Source: Vespula vulgaris
Lineage: Eukaryota > Arthropoda > Insecta > Hymenoptera > Vespidae
NCBI RefSeq assembly: GCF_905475345.1
Contig: NC_066601.1
Location: 3,947,501 to 4,011,500 of the forward strand
DNA: 64,000 nucleotides
Direction: 5' to 3'
Below the pieces are notes generated by a model, which was given only the letters and a program-made list of their open reading frames with translations, ran no database searches and was not told where the DNA came from. The position numbers and the translations under genes were made by a program. Positions 12,706-25,032 of the stretch are shown here, in pieces (the first letter of the stretch is position 1; every line of letters begins with the position of its first letter).

Positions 12706-12722
12706 CCGACAAGAGGGCGCTG
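12706..12722 (+). promoter_or_regulatory. CTCF-type binding motif
   Basis: The core ACAAGAGGGCGC fits the well-known CTCF consensus ACNAGRGGGCGC at every defined position, with CC upstream and TG downstream. It lies a few tens of bases before the likely first exon of the zinc-finger gene, on the side facing the long purine-biased region. CTCF is known from Hymenoptera; occupancy here is inference. Confidence 0.55.
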
Positions 12723-12729
12723 CGATTTC

Positions 12730-12818
12730 TTCTGATAGTAATGGCAACATAGCCTCCTGGGAGTTAATATATCTAAGTTTTTCTTTGTTTCCAGTTAAAT
12801 ATTAGTTTTAGAAATAAG
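12730..12818 (+). other. Probable 5' UTR exon of the zinc-finger gene
   Basis: Sequence just after the CTCF-like motif ends in a good splice donor (AATAAG|GTATGC, GT at 12,819). It pairs well with the acceptor at 13,154-13,155 upstream of the coding start. The transcription start is not resolved and the left limit is a guess. Confidence 0.4.
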
Positions 12819-13155
12819 GTATGCTTTTATTTATATCATTATTTTCTTTAGTAGATATAAACGTGTATATATGTATATACGTAATTGTGCCTGAGAAATT
12901 ATTATATCGTAGTAGTACATAGAAAGTAGTTCGTATATGATCGTAAATTTCATCGAAATACCGAATATTCCAATATGTTCAAACGCAAAAGTTGTATACT
13001 TTGTTTCTAAATATTTATTTAATATATCGATGTATAGAAATATTAGTATATATTTCTTTAAAGATTAAAACCGTTTCAAGAAAATAACATTAACGTGTAT
13101 TTTTATTAGAATATGTCTTGACAAATATGTTATCTTTATTTTTATTTTTTTTTAG

Positions 13156-13252
13156 TGTTTTTTTAAGAAGTTTTTGTGATGAAGATAGTGACCCTATAAT
13201 GTCGAGCAAAGTAATTGATCCTTGAAAGTGAAGTTTTGTCCAAGATATTAAT
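13156..13252 (+). promoter_or_regulatory. 5' leader with two overlapping uORFs
   Basis: This follows a T-rich tract and AG acceptor (13,154-13,155) and leads directly into the coding ATG at 13,253. It contains uORF1 (ATG 13,179 to TAA 13,199, six codons) and uORF2 (ATG 13,199 to TGA 13,225, eight codons), which share the bases TAATG. The second uORF stops 27 nt before the main start. The main frame has an upstream TGA, so 13,253 is the first usable in-frame ATG. The arrangement suggests translational control by reinitiation. Confidence 0.5.
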
Positions 13253-16200
13253 ATGGCTCGAGCTCGTGAATACAAAAGATCATTGGATGCTATGAACACT
13301 AACACAGACTTTACGGACATACCTAGAGTAAGTAATATTCGATGGTATAGTGGAGTTTTATTGCTTATGGTTTTAGAATACTCTTCTCCTTTTTTCTTTT
13401 TTCATTATTCTTCTTCTTCTAGGTTAGAACATAGAATAAGCTTTGGTCGTTATCGTATATCTCTCTGTTCTAAATTAGTTCCTTTATACAATATCTGCTT
13501 TATAAAATTATTCCTTTTCTTTATAGCAATTGATATTTTTGATTAATGGACAATTGATTTTATGGTTACAGTTATATAATGTTTGTTTCTAATGACATCA
13601 AAATTTTTAGCTAATATATGAAAACAGAATACGTAACATTTACATTGCAAGCACTAATTAGGTTTTCAAGTAAATTGTAGATTTGAAATTAATTTAATTG
13701 CACTTTTTAGTTTAGCGAAGAAGAGATCTTGATAAAACAAGAGCCGTGTGATAAAGATGATACGGACTCGTATGATACTTATATACCAACCGTTAAAGAA
13801 TCTGAAGATATTAAGTTGAGTAATATACCTGAAGATAATATCAGTTGGAAAGAAAATGTTTATTCTCAATCTGAGAGCCTTTGTAATATAACAACTAATC
13901 AAATCGAAGAGAAGCCTTTTTTGATGAGTCATGTGGAAACTGAAGATAGAAAGTATATTCAGCAGGAGAAAGATTCCTTTGTAATTGACAAAAATGGTAA
14001 AAACAGGAAAAGATTAGTAAAACATAACGATATTAAAACATCCAGTAAAAAACAAGGCAGAGATATATCAGCAACAATGGGAAAGAAGAGCATTGTTTAT
14101 TGCGAAATATGTTCTTTGCCTTACGACAGTTTGAATCGGTTAAAATTTCATAAATCTTCCTATACCAGGAATAGTAATTATTTTTGTTCCAGTTGCTTCT
14201 CGCATTCTTGCTCTCATATGAGACTAAAGATTAGTAATAAGATGTCAAAATCTTCTAGATATCGTTGTCATTTTTGCAAACGACTGTTTAGCAAGAAAAA
14301 AAAGTTACAAGGTCATTTATTTCACGTTCATGGTAAAGAAATAGGTATAAATGTTGAAGGTGATTCATTTTCAATAAAGCATTCTGCAACTGTTTCATAT
14401 TCTGGTGTATTAAGGAAGAAGCGAATGCGGCAGAAGACAATGATGGAATACATCGTACGTCCTAATGAAGAAGATGCAAAAAATACATCTGAAAATTTGA
14501 ACAACTCGAACGATAGTAGCGCGTTAACAATAATTAAACAGGAGGTTGAATGGATGGATGATCAAGTGAATGATCAATCGTCGACGGATAAAATAGTCTC
14601 TACTATATCTCGAACGAGTCAGGAGTTAAATGAAAATAAGATACGAGATCAGCCATTTGTTAAAATACACGTCGATTCGAACATGATGAAAGCTCTTTTA
14701 GGAATTTCTAATGGCGACGACTGTCTCGAACAATCTTTCCTATATAGTAGTAATATTAATAGTGATAGTATTACTAATAGTAGTAATAGTAAGCCTTACG
14801 CATTGCGATCTTTAAATAATTCTATAACAGTAAATAATAGTAAACCATCCATGATCGTACGTGAAAATAATCGAAGCGGTAGCAAGGTAAGAAGACTTTT
14901 AAGTATGTGTAAAAAATGTACCATTTTGTTGGTAAGATACGACGATAAATTGCTTACCAGATTGACTTCGAATTCTTCGAAATTTACTACGTCATCTTCT
15001 CAGGTTTTAAAACCAGTTAAACGTAAATTGCGTAAACGTAGATTACCGCATCGAAAAAGTAAGAATAACGAATTATCTTCCAAGAATCGTTTTCCACTAA
15101 TTAATGTTACGAACAAGTCTTCTGTAAGATCTCCGCCTGTAAAAATTAGAAAACGAATTGCTAAGAGTAAAGCAAACTTATCTATCGCGTTAAATTTTAA
15201 GCGTTCTACCGAGTTTAAACAGACTCGCAAGAAGCGTTCTGATCCGCCTCGATCGTTGCTCAAACGATTCCTTCTCGATCTAAGAAAGAACGAATCTTCA
15301 AAGAAAGCAAACATTACGAATCGTAAAAACTCATCGTCTCGGAAGAAATCGGTTTCAACGGAATTTCAAAATAAACGCTCCGCGAATGCTATTGCTGGAT
15401 TGAAGGAAGTGAAGGTATCTTTGGTAAAGTTGCCAGAAATTAAAAAGGAATTGATCGTGCCGGAAGTGGATGAAAATGCAACGATTGGCAGCAGAGATGA
15501 AACATTTCCTTGTACAATTTGTAAGACGTCACTGATCTCGGAGAAACGTTTGAAAAAACACATGAAGAAATATCATACAGCATACATATCAAGCATATGC
15601 CGAGCACGATATGCGTCGAAACGTCTTTTATTGAAACATTACTTACAAGAACACGACATGTGGGTATGCAAATGTTGCGTTTGTTATCAATTCTTCAATA
15701 GTCGATTATCATTGAAACGACATTTGCTTCTACATTGTATCAAAATAACGTTATCGAAATACGATCGTCCTCTTTCGAGTAAAACTATAAAATGTCATTT
15801 GAATACAAAAAGATACAAGTGCAAGAGAAGCGCTTTAAAGATCATGCTGCAATCGCAATCGACGGAACGTCGAGAGATCGACGTTATTAATCGGAAAAAA
15901 CCAAAGGAAAATTTAAATATAAGTAGAATAGAGAATCTGACAAATCAGGTTAGCGAAAGCAAAGAGAATAATGACGATGTTCTTGGAAAAGTATATGATC
16001 GGCTAGGACATCAGACAGTCTTTGTTGAAATAACGAGCCCATTCAAAAGTAATAATACCGAAGTTTCTCCTTCTAGAAGTAATGACTTGATGGAAGAACC
16101 AATACTGGATGCTTCGTACACTGCCAACGAATCTATCATTTATAATTCTAACGAGTATGGGCAAATTGAATTGATACCGCATACGAATGTGATACAATCG

Positions 16201-17637
16201 GGTGTTAGCGATAATAATCAGTCTGGACCGAACATAGAAACTATAGTAAATAATCGGAAATATCCATGTTCGGTTTGTGGGAAACAGTTTCAAAAACAAG
16301 GAAGTTTATTCAAACACCAACGTACCTACGCTCGATCGTACAATAATTTCTGTGAAATTTGCGGACTACTCTTTTCATCGAAGAACTTATTGAAAACTCA
16401 CATTAATACTACTCACGATCCTCTCATCTGTAATTTATACAAATTGCACTGCCAATTTTGCAATCAAGGCTTTCGTTCTGAAAACAATCTTCGAATACAC
16501 GAATTGCATTATCACGCAACTGCAGTAACTATCAATAATCAAAGAGTGACTGATTTTTTGAAAGTCTCCAACGGCGACACTAATCAATCTTTACAAACGA
16601 TTTGCAATATTTGCGGCTTATTTTTTAACACGTATGAACGCTATCAGTTACATTATACGTATTATTATGAAAATCATATATTCTCATGTATATTTTGTAA
16701 TAAGATATTCCACGGATGGTACATGCTACATCGTCATAACAAACTATACCATTTTAGAAATAGCTCAATATTTTATGAATATAAATGTTCGATTTGTTAC
16801 GAAGGGTTCACGATTAAGTCACATTTTCAGGCACATCAGTCGCACGTACATTCGAACAAAGAACATATGGAATCGTCGATTTCGAATTTTACATTGAATT
16901 CTTTGCATTATAATAAAATGAGCAAGTCTTACATATGTTCCAAATGTAATGTCGAATTCTTCAACATAGCGGAACTCATGTTACACGTTGAACATTTTTC
17001 GAATCGCGGCAATTATCAGTGTTTAGATTGTCCCAGAAAATGTTATACGTTGTCAATACTGTGCGAACACATTAGTTTAAATCATGACGACAACGGATCG
17101 GTGAACGGGCACAAGTGTGATATTTGTGGCGAAATTTTAATATCTAGTATTTCGTTATTGTGTCATCGAAAGCACTTACATAGTGAGGGAGGAACTGAAC
17201 AAGTCGTTTCCTTCTCATGTAAATATTCGAATACGAGCGTAAATATTAACGAAATCATTCATGACGATAAGATGGTTATCGATAACGAACCAATGGTAAT
17301 TGTACACAATCCGACTTCCTCCATTAATCTGGAAAAATGTAATATCTCGTGTCCGATATGCGCTGTCAATTTTGAAAAAGAAGTATGTTTGAAGGAACAC
17401 TTAGCCGAATATTTAGATTTCGGGGATTATCAATGCGGCGAGTGTAAAAGACGCTTCGCTAATTCAGAATTTTTAAGAAAACACGTAGAAAATCATGTGG
17501 CACCGGGTATGTCTTTTTCGGAATATTATTGCACCGTTTGTAACGAAAACTTTAAATCCTCTGATCTTCTCGAATCTCATGTTGCTCATTTACACGCCCG
17601 TGTTATTTTTAAAGATGTTTCGTCAAAGCCAATTTAA
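13253..17637 (+). CDS. Multi-C2H2 zinc-finger protein, probable nuclear DNA-binding factor (two coding exons)
   Basis: Exon 1 is 13,253-13,327 (25 codons, donor AGA|GTAAGT). Exon 2 is 13,711-17,637, after acceptor CTTTTTAG. The join is phase 0 and gives 1,333 residues, ending in TAA. An in-frame stop precedes ATG 13,253, which supports that start. About seventeen fingers are visible in three groups: residues about 156-231, 626-702 and 878-1320. Several occur as two-finger units in which the first finger has H-x3-Y/F instead of a final His. Between the groups lie a Ser/Asn-rich stretch (about 375-415) and a Lys/Arg-rich stretch (about 455-580) that could be a nuclear localisation signal. The sumoylation-type motifs IKQE (twice) and IKKE are present. 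The array implies sequence-specific nucleic-acid binding; the target and the orthologue were not recognised. The protein-coding call is very sure, the function only by family. Confidence 0.93.
13328..13710 (+). other. Intron of the zinc-finger gene
   Basis: A 383-nt AT-rich intron with donor GTAAGT and acceptor TTTTTAG. It separates a 25-codon first coding exon from one very long exon that holds all the fingers. Removing it keeps the frame, whereas reading through meets stop codons. Confidence 0.85.
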
Positions 17638-17695
17638 CATTCGCACTTTACAAGATGGTAATATATAATTTCTACGATAAGTTATATATAATCCC

Positions 17696-17701
17696 AATAA
17701 A
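17696..17701 (+). terminator. Polyadenylation signal of the zinc-finger gene
   Basis: AATAAA 59 nt after the stop codon, in the right orientation and at a normal distance for a short 3' UTR. Further AATAAA-like sequences near 17,960 could serve as alternatives. Confidence 0.6.
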
Positions 17702-18887
17702 ACTAGGAATTTATGCGTGAATGTTTAAAACAAGAATTTCTTTTCATTTTTTATCATTTCCATAAATTTCCGCCTTGTATTAAAAACATTACTCATAATA
17801 TATTGTTTAAGTTTATTTAAACGAAGCTTCGTTAAATATACTTTCTTTTTTGAAATTGCTTCATAATCGATATCATTATATATTCTTTAGTCATATATAT
17901 ATCATATTTGGATTCGATACTATAATTGAAGCGTTTTATATCGAACTGTCTTTGTCAAATAAATAAATGTATTTTACTCAACGCCCGGTATATGTAAGAG
18001 GTAAATTTATTATCATCTTAGAGATATAATATCATAGTACTAGTATTTTAAATATATCCTTTACTGTTTAAAATGATAAGGCAAAAAAGATAGAAGTAGT
18101 CGAAACATAGAATAATAACGGATTTGTACCAAAAATATTTGAAAAATATTGTTTTATTTATCACTTTTTGTTAAAAGGTTTTTAACGATGAAAATCGGTC
18201 TTACGAGCTTTAGCATTAATCATCAAACACGTACTTTGCGTAGATATTTATCGAGAAATTCAAGAGGCATCTATCCGCGATGACATCGATATTCTATACA
18301 TAATTGCAAACAGTAATGTAACTCTGTAACTCCCAGGGGTATTCCGTTTGGCAGCTCTAATATCGACGGGACGAAAAATCATGGCAATTCTAAAATCTGG
18401 TATTGCTCTAGATCGAACGAAACGATTTATCAAAGAAATCTAGCGTCGAGAAATCGTCATTGAATCGTTTTAAAACTTGAAATTTTCTTCCAATACTTTT
18501 ATTTTTATATCGATGTTGTCGCATTAGATTTGTCTAAAAGATTCGTCAAATATTTGATTATGATAAGTACTTATAATAATCGACTGATATTGTTCATCTA
18601 AATATTCATTTACGAGATTAATAGAGGTAGAGGTAAACCGAGGAACGATCGAGTTAAATTAACAAGTGAAATTAACGAGTGAAAATTTTGCGTTTGATTT
18701 TTGGATATATGGACCATCGCAACGACAGTGAATTGTGTTTTTGAAAGGGATCAAGGAACTTGAAGAAGGATCAGAGCATCGAACGAATAATGAAAAATAT
18801 TGAAGGCGTAAGACGAAGTTTATCTCCTGCTATTTCCACTTTGGACGATGGGGTCTAATTCTCGTAACTGTCCTAAGGTGCTCTCTA

Positions 18888-19034
18888 ATGCCCGGCAGTC
18901 ATGGAATTTGCGACGTACACGCGAGACGTTACATTGATTGCGCCCCGAAGCAAATCGCATTCGCAGCTTTGCCGATTCCACCGATCCCTCGAACAATGAA
19001 CAGCGATGTTGAAATTGATGACGTGCGAGTTTGA
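18888..19034 (+). CDS. Short ORF, 48 codons, hypothetical
   Basis: An ATG-initiated frame ends in TGA in a GC-richer, non-repetitive patch. The predicted peptide begins MPGSHGICDVHARRYIDC and has a mixed composition, including a Pro-rich turn and an acidic end. It has no signal peptide, membrane segment or recognised family. The opposite strand is also open over this patch, so a chance ORF in low-stop DNA is a real possibility. Confidence 0.15.
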   Translation: MPGSHGICDVHARRYIDCAPKQIAFAALPIPPIPRTMNSDVEIDDVRV

Positions 19035-22000
19035 ATGGAGAACAAACCGATCGACTCTGTACGACTTCCCATTTGCTCCGTCAAAGAACATTCTGTGCAG
19101 AATTAATTTGTTTCTGATCGGTCTAACTCGGTCTTCAAGATTCATCTATCCGTTTAATTTAAGATGTAGCTTAGAAAAGAAATCATCATATTGTTACGAT
19201 ACTGTCTTCATTATCAAAAGTATTAGGAATCATATGTAAGTCGAACATTACGTTGTAGAATATAAAATATTCACGATGTATTTTAACGCTATGCTATACG
19301 AATAGAAAGTAAGACAATTAAATTACTTTTGTAAGAATCGATGTTTGATAAAAAGAAAAAAAAAAGAAAGAAAAAACAATCCCCGATATTTTCATGGAAA
19401 TTATTTATCAGCCAATAATTTCACCGTAAAGATAATCTCTGTAGATTCGTCCGTTCTGATCTATACGGGATCGTTAAGTTTTTTCCTAATGCATCGATAA
19501 TATTCCACGTTGGAAATATTCCTTTTTTTTCTCCCCGTAGAAACGCGCGTATCAAAAAGAGACGATACGAATGAGACAGCTGTTACATCAACGAAACAGC
19601 GATGCGTTGTAACATTCGAGATAGGAAACTTCTCGAGCGTGCTGGAAACTACCCTTCCGTCATTTTACTCCTTTTTGCGCCAACCATATTTTCGGGCAAC
19701 ACTCGAGTTTATACTTCACATTACGCAGCCCTTGCTTTATTGAGGTGCAAAGCAGGTAACCGAGAGAAATCACGATTCATGGCACCTCCTCAACCTTCTT
19801 CTTTTTTCTTCTTCTTCTTTACCCTTTCTCCTACCCGTTCTTCGTCTCTTTCCTCTTTCACCTTCCGTTTATTTCCTCTTCCATGCCGACCCTATCCAAC
19901 TTGAGTTACTTACACTCGCTCCTTCGATCTACCCTTCCGAAAACGGTTGTTCCTACGGCGAATCTCCCTCTACCAACGTTCCAACGATAAGAGAGCACCA
20001 TCTGGAATAGCGAGATTTTTTTGTCACCCGTTAGTCGGCTGCCCGTTTATCTCATGCTCGAGACGTCGTTAGCTCTTTCGTGAAAAGAGAAGATGGATGG
20101 TACGTACAAAGGAGCACATCGCTCAAAAACGAGTTTCAACGAGTTTACCCTTCTTCGTCTTGAGTCTTTCAACACTTTCGAGGATTCCCTCGATCTCCTA
20201 TTTTGTGATTGACTTTAAGACGATTTATTTTCAGATTTAATCGTTATCCGATAGAAACTTAAATACAGCGGGGTAATATAGTCGGAAATTTTCGTGTCGC
20301 ATTATCTGAAGTAATTAAAGAGATAGGAAAATATGTATGAGATTTTACTGTATTATTTTTTTTTTAATATCGTTTTTAACATCGTTTATATCCGTTTTTT
20401 AACGCTGTTTTTGTCTGACGTAGCAACGTAAATAACGATTAGTCGTTGAATCCATCGTTTAATTTAACTAAATATTTTAATTGGATCGATCGAATAAGCT
20501 TTATTCGATTTAACTCTATGCGATATACCTATATATAGGTACTCGTATACGAGCTAGAAGAGAATCGATGAAAGTAGAGGTTTATCTGTCTACATTGAGA
20601 ACTAAAGATGCAATATACTCGAACGAATGATCGCCTCGAGGCAATCTCTTCTAAAATCCATCGAACTAATCAGACCGATTATTGCCAAGAATATATTCTA
20701 AATTATTTCCAACTATTAACTTTGAATTAAGTCGATAAACATCTAATCGCGTCAACTATAACAAAATTAATAATCGATATTACCTGCTATAATTAGCTCA
20801 AATGAAAAATCGTTTGCTCGGTCGTCAGGAATATTTAGGAAAACTTCAAGTCGTACGATTTTACTGGAACGTTAGCATTGTAAAAGTGATTTAGCTAAAC
20901 CGAATTAAACCGGACCAAAGAAAATTATACCTGGCCGTAGTAGTTGCAACGAGTACACGTACTCCTGTTAAACCTTTAATTACTTGTGCGGCTTTAATTT
21001 ACATAACGAGTATGTTTAGTTCCTCGTTCCTAGTACTAGATATACTCTATCCTTGATATTATTCATTTCGTCTAACGATTCATTAAAATGACATGCACTT
21101 AATTATCTCTAATAAAAATTCGCGATAGCGGGCTACGCGCTAATATTAGGATCTTTCAAATCAAATATCCTTTAAGATCTTATACTTGTGATAGAAACTT
21201 ATCCGCTATTTAAGAAGTTTAATTTATGTTCATGGAAACCTTTATGAATCGTTTTTAATGAATCATTTTATTACTCGCCATATTTAATGCTTTTATCTAC
21301 CGTTGAAATCAGAGCGTGACGCGATGTGACGCGTTCAGCAATCTACCCCAGTAAAAGTCGTATGATAGTGAATCGATGAGTTCGTTGATAAGTTAGGAAT
21401 TTATTTTATAAATTTAGTACTTTCTCCGTAATAAAAGATGGCGTACGATAACTACTAATAACAATTATTTATTTTTATTATTAATCAAAGAAATCAACTT
21501 TTAGAGATACGGAAGAAAAATGAAAAAAAGGAATGAATAAAAGACGACCTGACGCAATTTTCTTTATCATAAAATACGATTTAGTAATTTCTCTTCTTTT
21601 TTATAACTTTCTAATTACAAAAAGTAGTATTTTTCGTACAATAAAACCATTAGTTTTTTGTTTACAACTTTGCAAATAAATCATGGATTAAGAGTTATAT
21701 TTTGTGATTATTGATAAAACTGTTCGTTTTTCTCGAATAAGATATAAATAAGAATGAAAGCTATTTACCGGATTATTACGTTTATTTTTTTTAAGTTTGA
21801 AGCTTTACTCGTTAAATCTTGTCCGCTTAGGATCGTATGTACAAAACGGGAGCGAGTTCTAACTGGTTGTAAGAGGGGTGGAGAGTCGTGGTGGTTTCGC
21901 CGTGTTGGAATGAAAGCTTTTCGTGGCTGTAGTTTGATACTACCATCCTTAGGGTTCTCGAGGCTTACTAAGTTCTCGCTCTCTAACTTCGTCCACGTAG

Positions 22001-22378
22001 AAACGTTCCTCGAAACTTGAGAATGCCTAGTGTTTCTCCATTCGAGAGAACACATAGCGATTTAAATAGCCGTGTCCCTTCATTTGTGATATATTCTTTA
22101 CGATTAACGAAACGAGAATATTTTACAAAGTAAAACAAATTAGTTATTATACAAATCCTTTGAAAATTAACAAATAAAACGTTTGCGATGAAATCAACGA
22201 GAAGTTTTTTTATTTCGATCATTCTGATATTCGATCATTCGATATTTAATGTAAAAAAAAAAAAGAAAAAGAAAAAGTACATACAGTAATACATAAAGTA
22301 TTGATAGATTTAATCGTAAAAGTTGTGAGTTTTGTAACCTTCGAACTAACTTACACATCCAATTTCTCTGCCGCAAGA

Positions 22379-22410
<32 letters not shown>
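22379..22410 (+). repeat. (CT)n microsatellite
   Basis: About 32 bp of CT units with one TTT interruption. Confidence 0.9.
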
Positions 22411-22411
<1 letters not shown>

Positions 22412-23936
22412 GTCCCCCTTCTTTTTCATCATCTTACAGTCGGTCTAAGACAGATCAAAGCTTTATATCGTCGGAGAACTAGTTTGCAGTAAACGTAAAA
22501 AGGAAGTTCGCTTTTCTCAAGTAGTCGTTATTGGATAAACGTAAACTACAAGTAAGGATTCGAAAGTTGCACGTTGCCAGAGAAAAATTGTAACTCGAAG
22601 CTCCTTGCTTTCGTTTCGAAGCACTGTATTCCTTTTTCGAATCGACGAAATCCGCATCCGGCTGAGAATCCCGGATTGCAAGCACATTAAAGAACATAAA
22701 AGGGGCCCGTAGGTCGCGTAAGGCATCGTCAGAAACTCGTTAGCTATCGCCTCGGGTTTTACCGATAGCTCCGAGGGATTCGTTACTCTTTTATCGTCAA
22801 ATTGCATCGATATTTCGTATCGAACGTTACATATATCATCGTTAGTTAAATCGTCTACCCATTATCTTTAGTTTCTCATTAATTATTCTATTTCCATTTA
22901 TTTCTATTCGTTTTTCTTCTTTTTTATACATCAAGTATTCGTCAGAAATCTCGACGCATTACTCGTCCAACGATTTATGAATTTTCCTACATCACATTTG
23001 TTTTTTCCTGTTGTTTTATTTATTTTTTTTTTTTTTTTGAGGAAAGGATCATTTCATTCGATCGTCATAATGTCACGCTATATCGTATCTTTTCGTCGAC
23101 AGTCACTCGTCTTTTTAATGACTTCGAACAATGAACGTCGTTATCATCAGTGTCTTTTTCATTTTCGATCGACGGAAATGGAGTTGTTTCGTACGTGTCA
23201 AGGACGACTGAAAAAGGAGAACCGTACTGTACCAAGCGAAATGGAGCGAGAAAAATTTGTCGAACGAGGAAACGAAGTAACTATCGAAGCAATGAGACGA
23301 AAGAAAAAGAAAAACTGGGGTGGCCGCATTCCCGAGAAATAAATCACCACTTTTTTGTACGGACCATTTCTCAAAGTTTCGTAGGGCCAATACAAGGGCG
23401 CGATACCCTTGTCTAGGTAGAAACAAACAAAGAAACACACTCATGCTTGTCCACAATGTTTATCGTATTCCGAGCTATTTGAGAATTAATATGATACTTT
23501 TTTATAAAACGACAAGTACGTATTTAACGATAATTATACCGTGGAGTTGTAAAATGAAATTTATCTTTCTCTTCTTTTTCTATTCGCAATAAATTATTCA
23601 TTTTGACTTCGGTATAAATTTTGGAATACGTCCATCGTAAAGAACATCAATATTGATACAAATGGGGATTAGATTTTCGAAATGGTCGTGGAAACCCTAA
23701 ATTTCGAGCAGCAATATCAGCGGAATCACTTTTCCAACGTTCTCGTATTTACTAGTGCCAGACCAAATTGCGCATTTTCCACGAGCGACCTTCTCCATCC
23801 TATCTTCTCCCCTCTAAACCTTGGTAAGAGAAATGGCCAGAGTTATATCTTGGTCGCAACGTGGATGCGTACGTCTTCTCGGAAATACATACACACAAAC
23901 ACACACATACGTACGTACGTACTGTATCGAGGATGA

Positions 23937-24040
23937 GAAGAGAGAAAGAGAGAAAGAAAGAGAGAAAGAAAGAGAGAAAGAGAGAAAGAAAGAAAGAAAG
24001 AAAGAAAGAAAAACATACAGAGAGAGAGAGGGAGAGAGAG
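23937..24040 (+). repeat. (GAAA)n/(GAGAAA)n purine repeat
   Basis: Exact GAAAGAGA-type units grade into six or more GAAA units and then GA units. They encode only Glu-Arg-Lys repeats. Confidence 0.9.
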
Positions 24041-24975
24041 TCTTGTCGGTTATACGTTTTATTTGTTTGTTTTCGAAGGAGCCTCACGGAAATATATTTC
24101 AATGTCGTTTCTTGTCCTTTCTTGTCGTTTCTTGTCGTCCGAATGTTGTTCAGTACCAAACCACTCTCCGCCGAGTTCGCAACGTGCGCGTACGTGTCTC
24201 ATATTTTGCGTATTTTCAATATGCGCATATTAAAGGCGTCTACCGAAAAATAGATACAAGTGGAAACGCCTCGAGACTAAACAACATCTTTCGCCTTGAG
24301 GAATTGAAAGTTGCCAACGGATTCGGTGATTCGTGATAAAGTACGTATACGATAACATTTTTCATATATCATGTCTCCTGTGCGTTAAGATATAGAAAAG
24401 ATAACGTTTGATTTTAGAAACTATGTTAATGTTTCGAAAAATATTAAATACAAGAATCGTCTTTCCTAATTTTTTGTGTTTTTCTTTTTTTTTTTTTTTT
24501 TTTGTAAATTCGTGTACGGTATTTAGAACGAACGACATGTAGGATTTTCGACAGGATCAAAATTTAAGACGTACTTACGTAAACGCCGAATCGTTATTTT
24601 CCTTCTTAAGCTCACATTCGCATCACGTTTTTCTCTTGTTTGTTGCTTTTATATCGTTGACAATGAAATACTTGTTTTACGTCGAACGAAATGCATCGAA
24701 AACTATATTTATCTGGGTTTTGGTCGATATCAGTGCAGAAACTTCTCGAATTACAATGCTTGTGTTGGTGGGAGTGGGGGAGGGGAGGATATCGATCCTT
24801 ACCAACGAGGTGGATTAAGAGAGAAAAAGAGAGTATCTAAAATGAAACCGTTGAAAAAGGAAAAAAGAAAAGCAAAGAACTAAAAACATACAATTACACG
24901 TAAAATTATGGCTTCGCCGTAAGCATTATGAACTAATATATTATCAGCAACTACGTCAATGCATTTTTGTTACAG

Positions 24976-25032
24976 GTGCAACCCATACTACATACTCAAC
25001 TCGAGTTGAGTTATGAACCAATATCCTTGGAT
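24976..25032 (+). CDS. Candidate 57-nt internal microexon
   Basis: A good acceptor (TTTTTGTTACAG, AG at 24,974-24,975) and a strong donor (GGAT|GTAAGT, GT at 25,033) bracket exactly 57 nt. One frame is fully open in phase 0 (19 codons, beginning VQPILHTQ), and the other two contain stops. It holds an 18-bp perfect palindrome centred on CTCGAG. No partner exon was found in the window, so this may be coincidence. Confidence 0.25.

Larger units (their letters stand above)
17720..24970. other. Intergenic/intronic region without a recognised gene
   Basis: No coding region is secure here. The sequence alternates AT-rich stretches with somewhat GC-richer patches (about 18,840-19,140, 19,590-20,170, 21,840-22,040, 22,560-22,800, 23,230-23,420 and 24,090-24,300) that resemble regulatory DNA. 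Items noted separately are a 48-codon ORF at 18,888 and repeats at 22,380 and 23,940. Confidence 0.5.

Noticed and set aside
15000..16299. - strand frames inside the zinc-finger exon, and a + frame at 16,634-16,897
   Set aside because: They overlap the convincing 1,302-codon frame of the zinc-finger gene in other frames or on the other strand.
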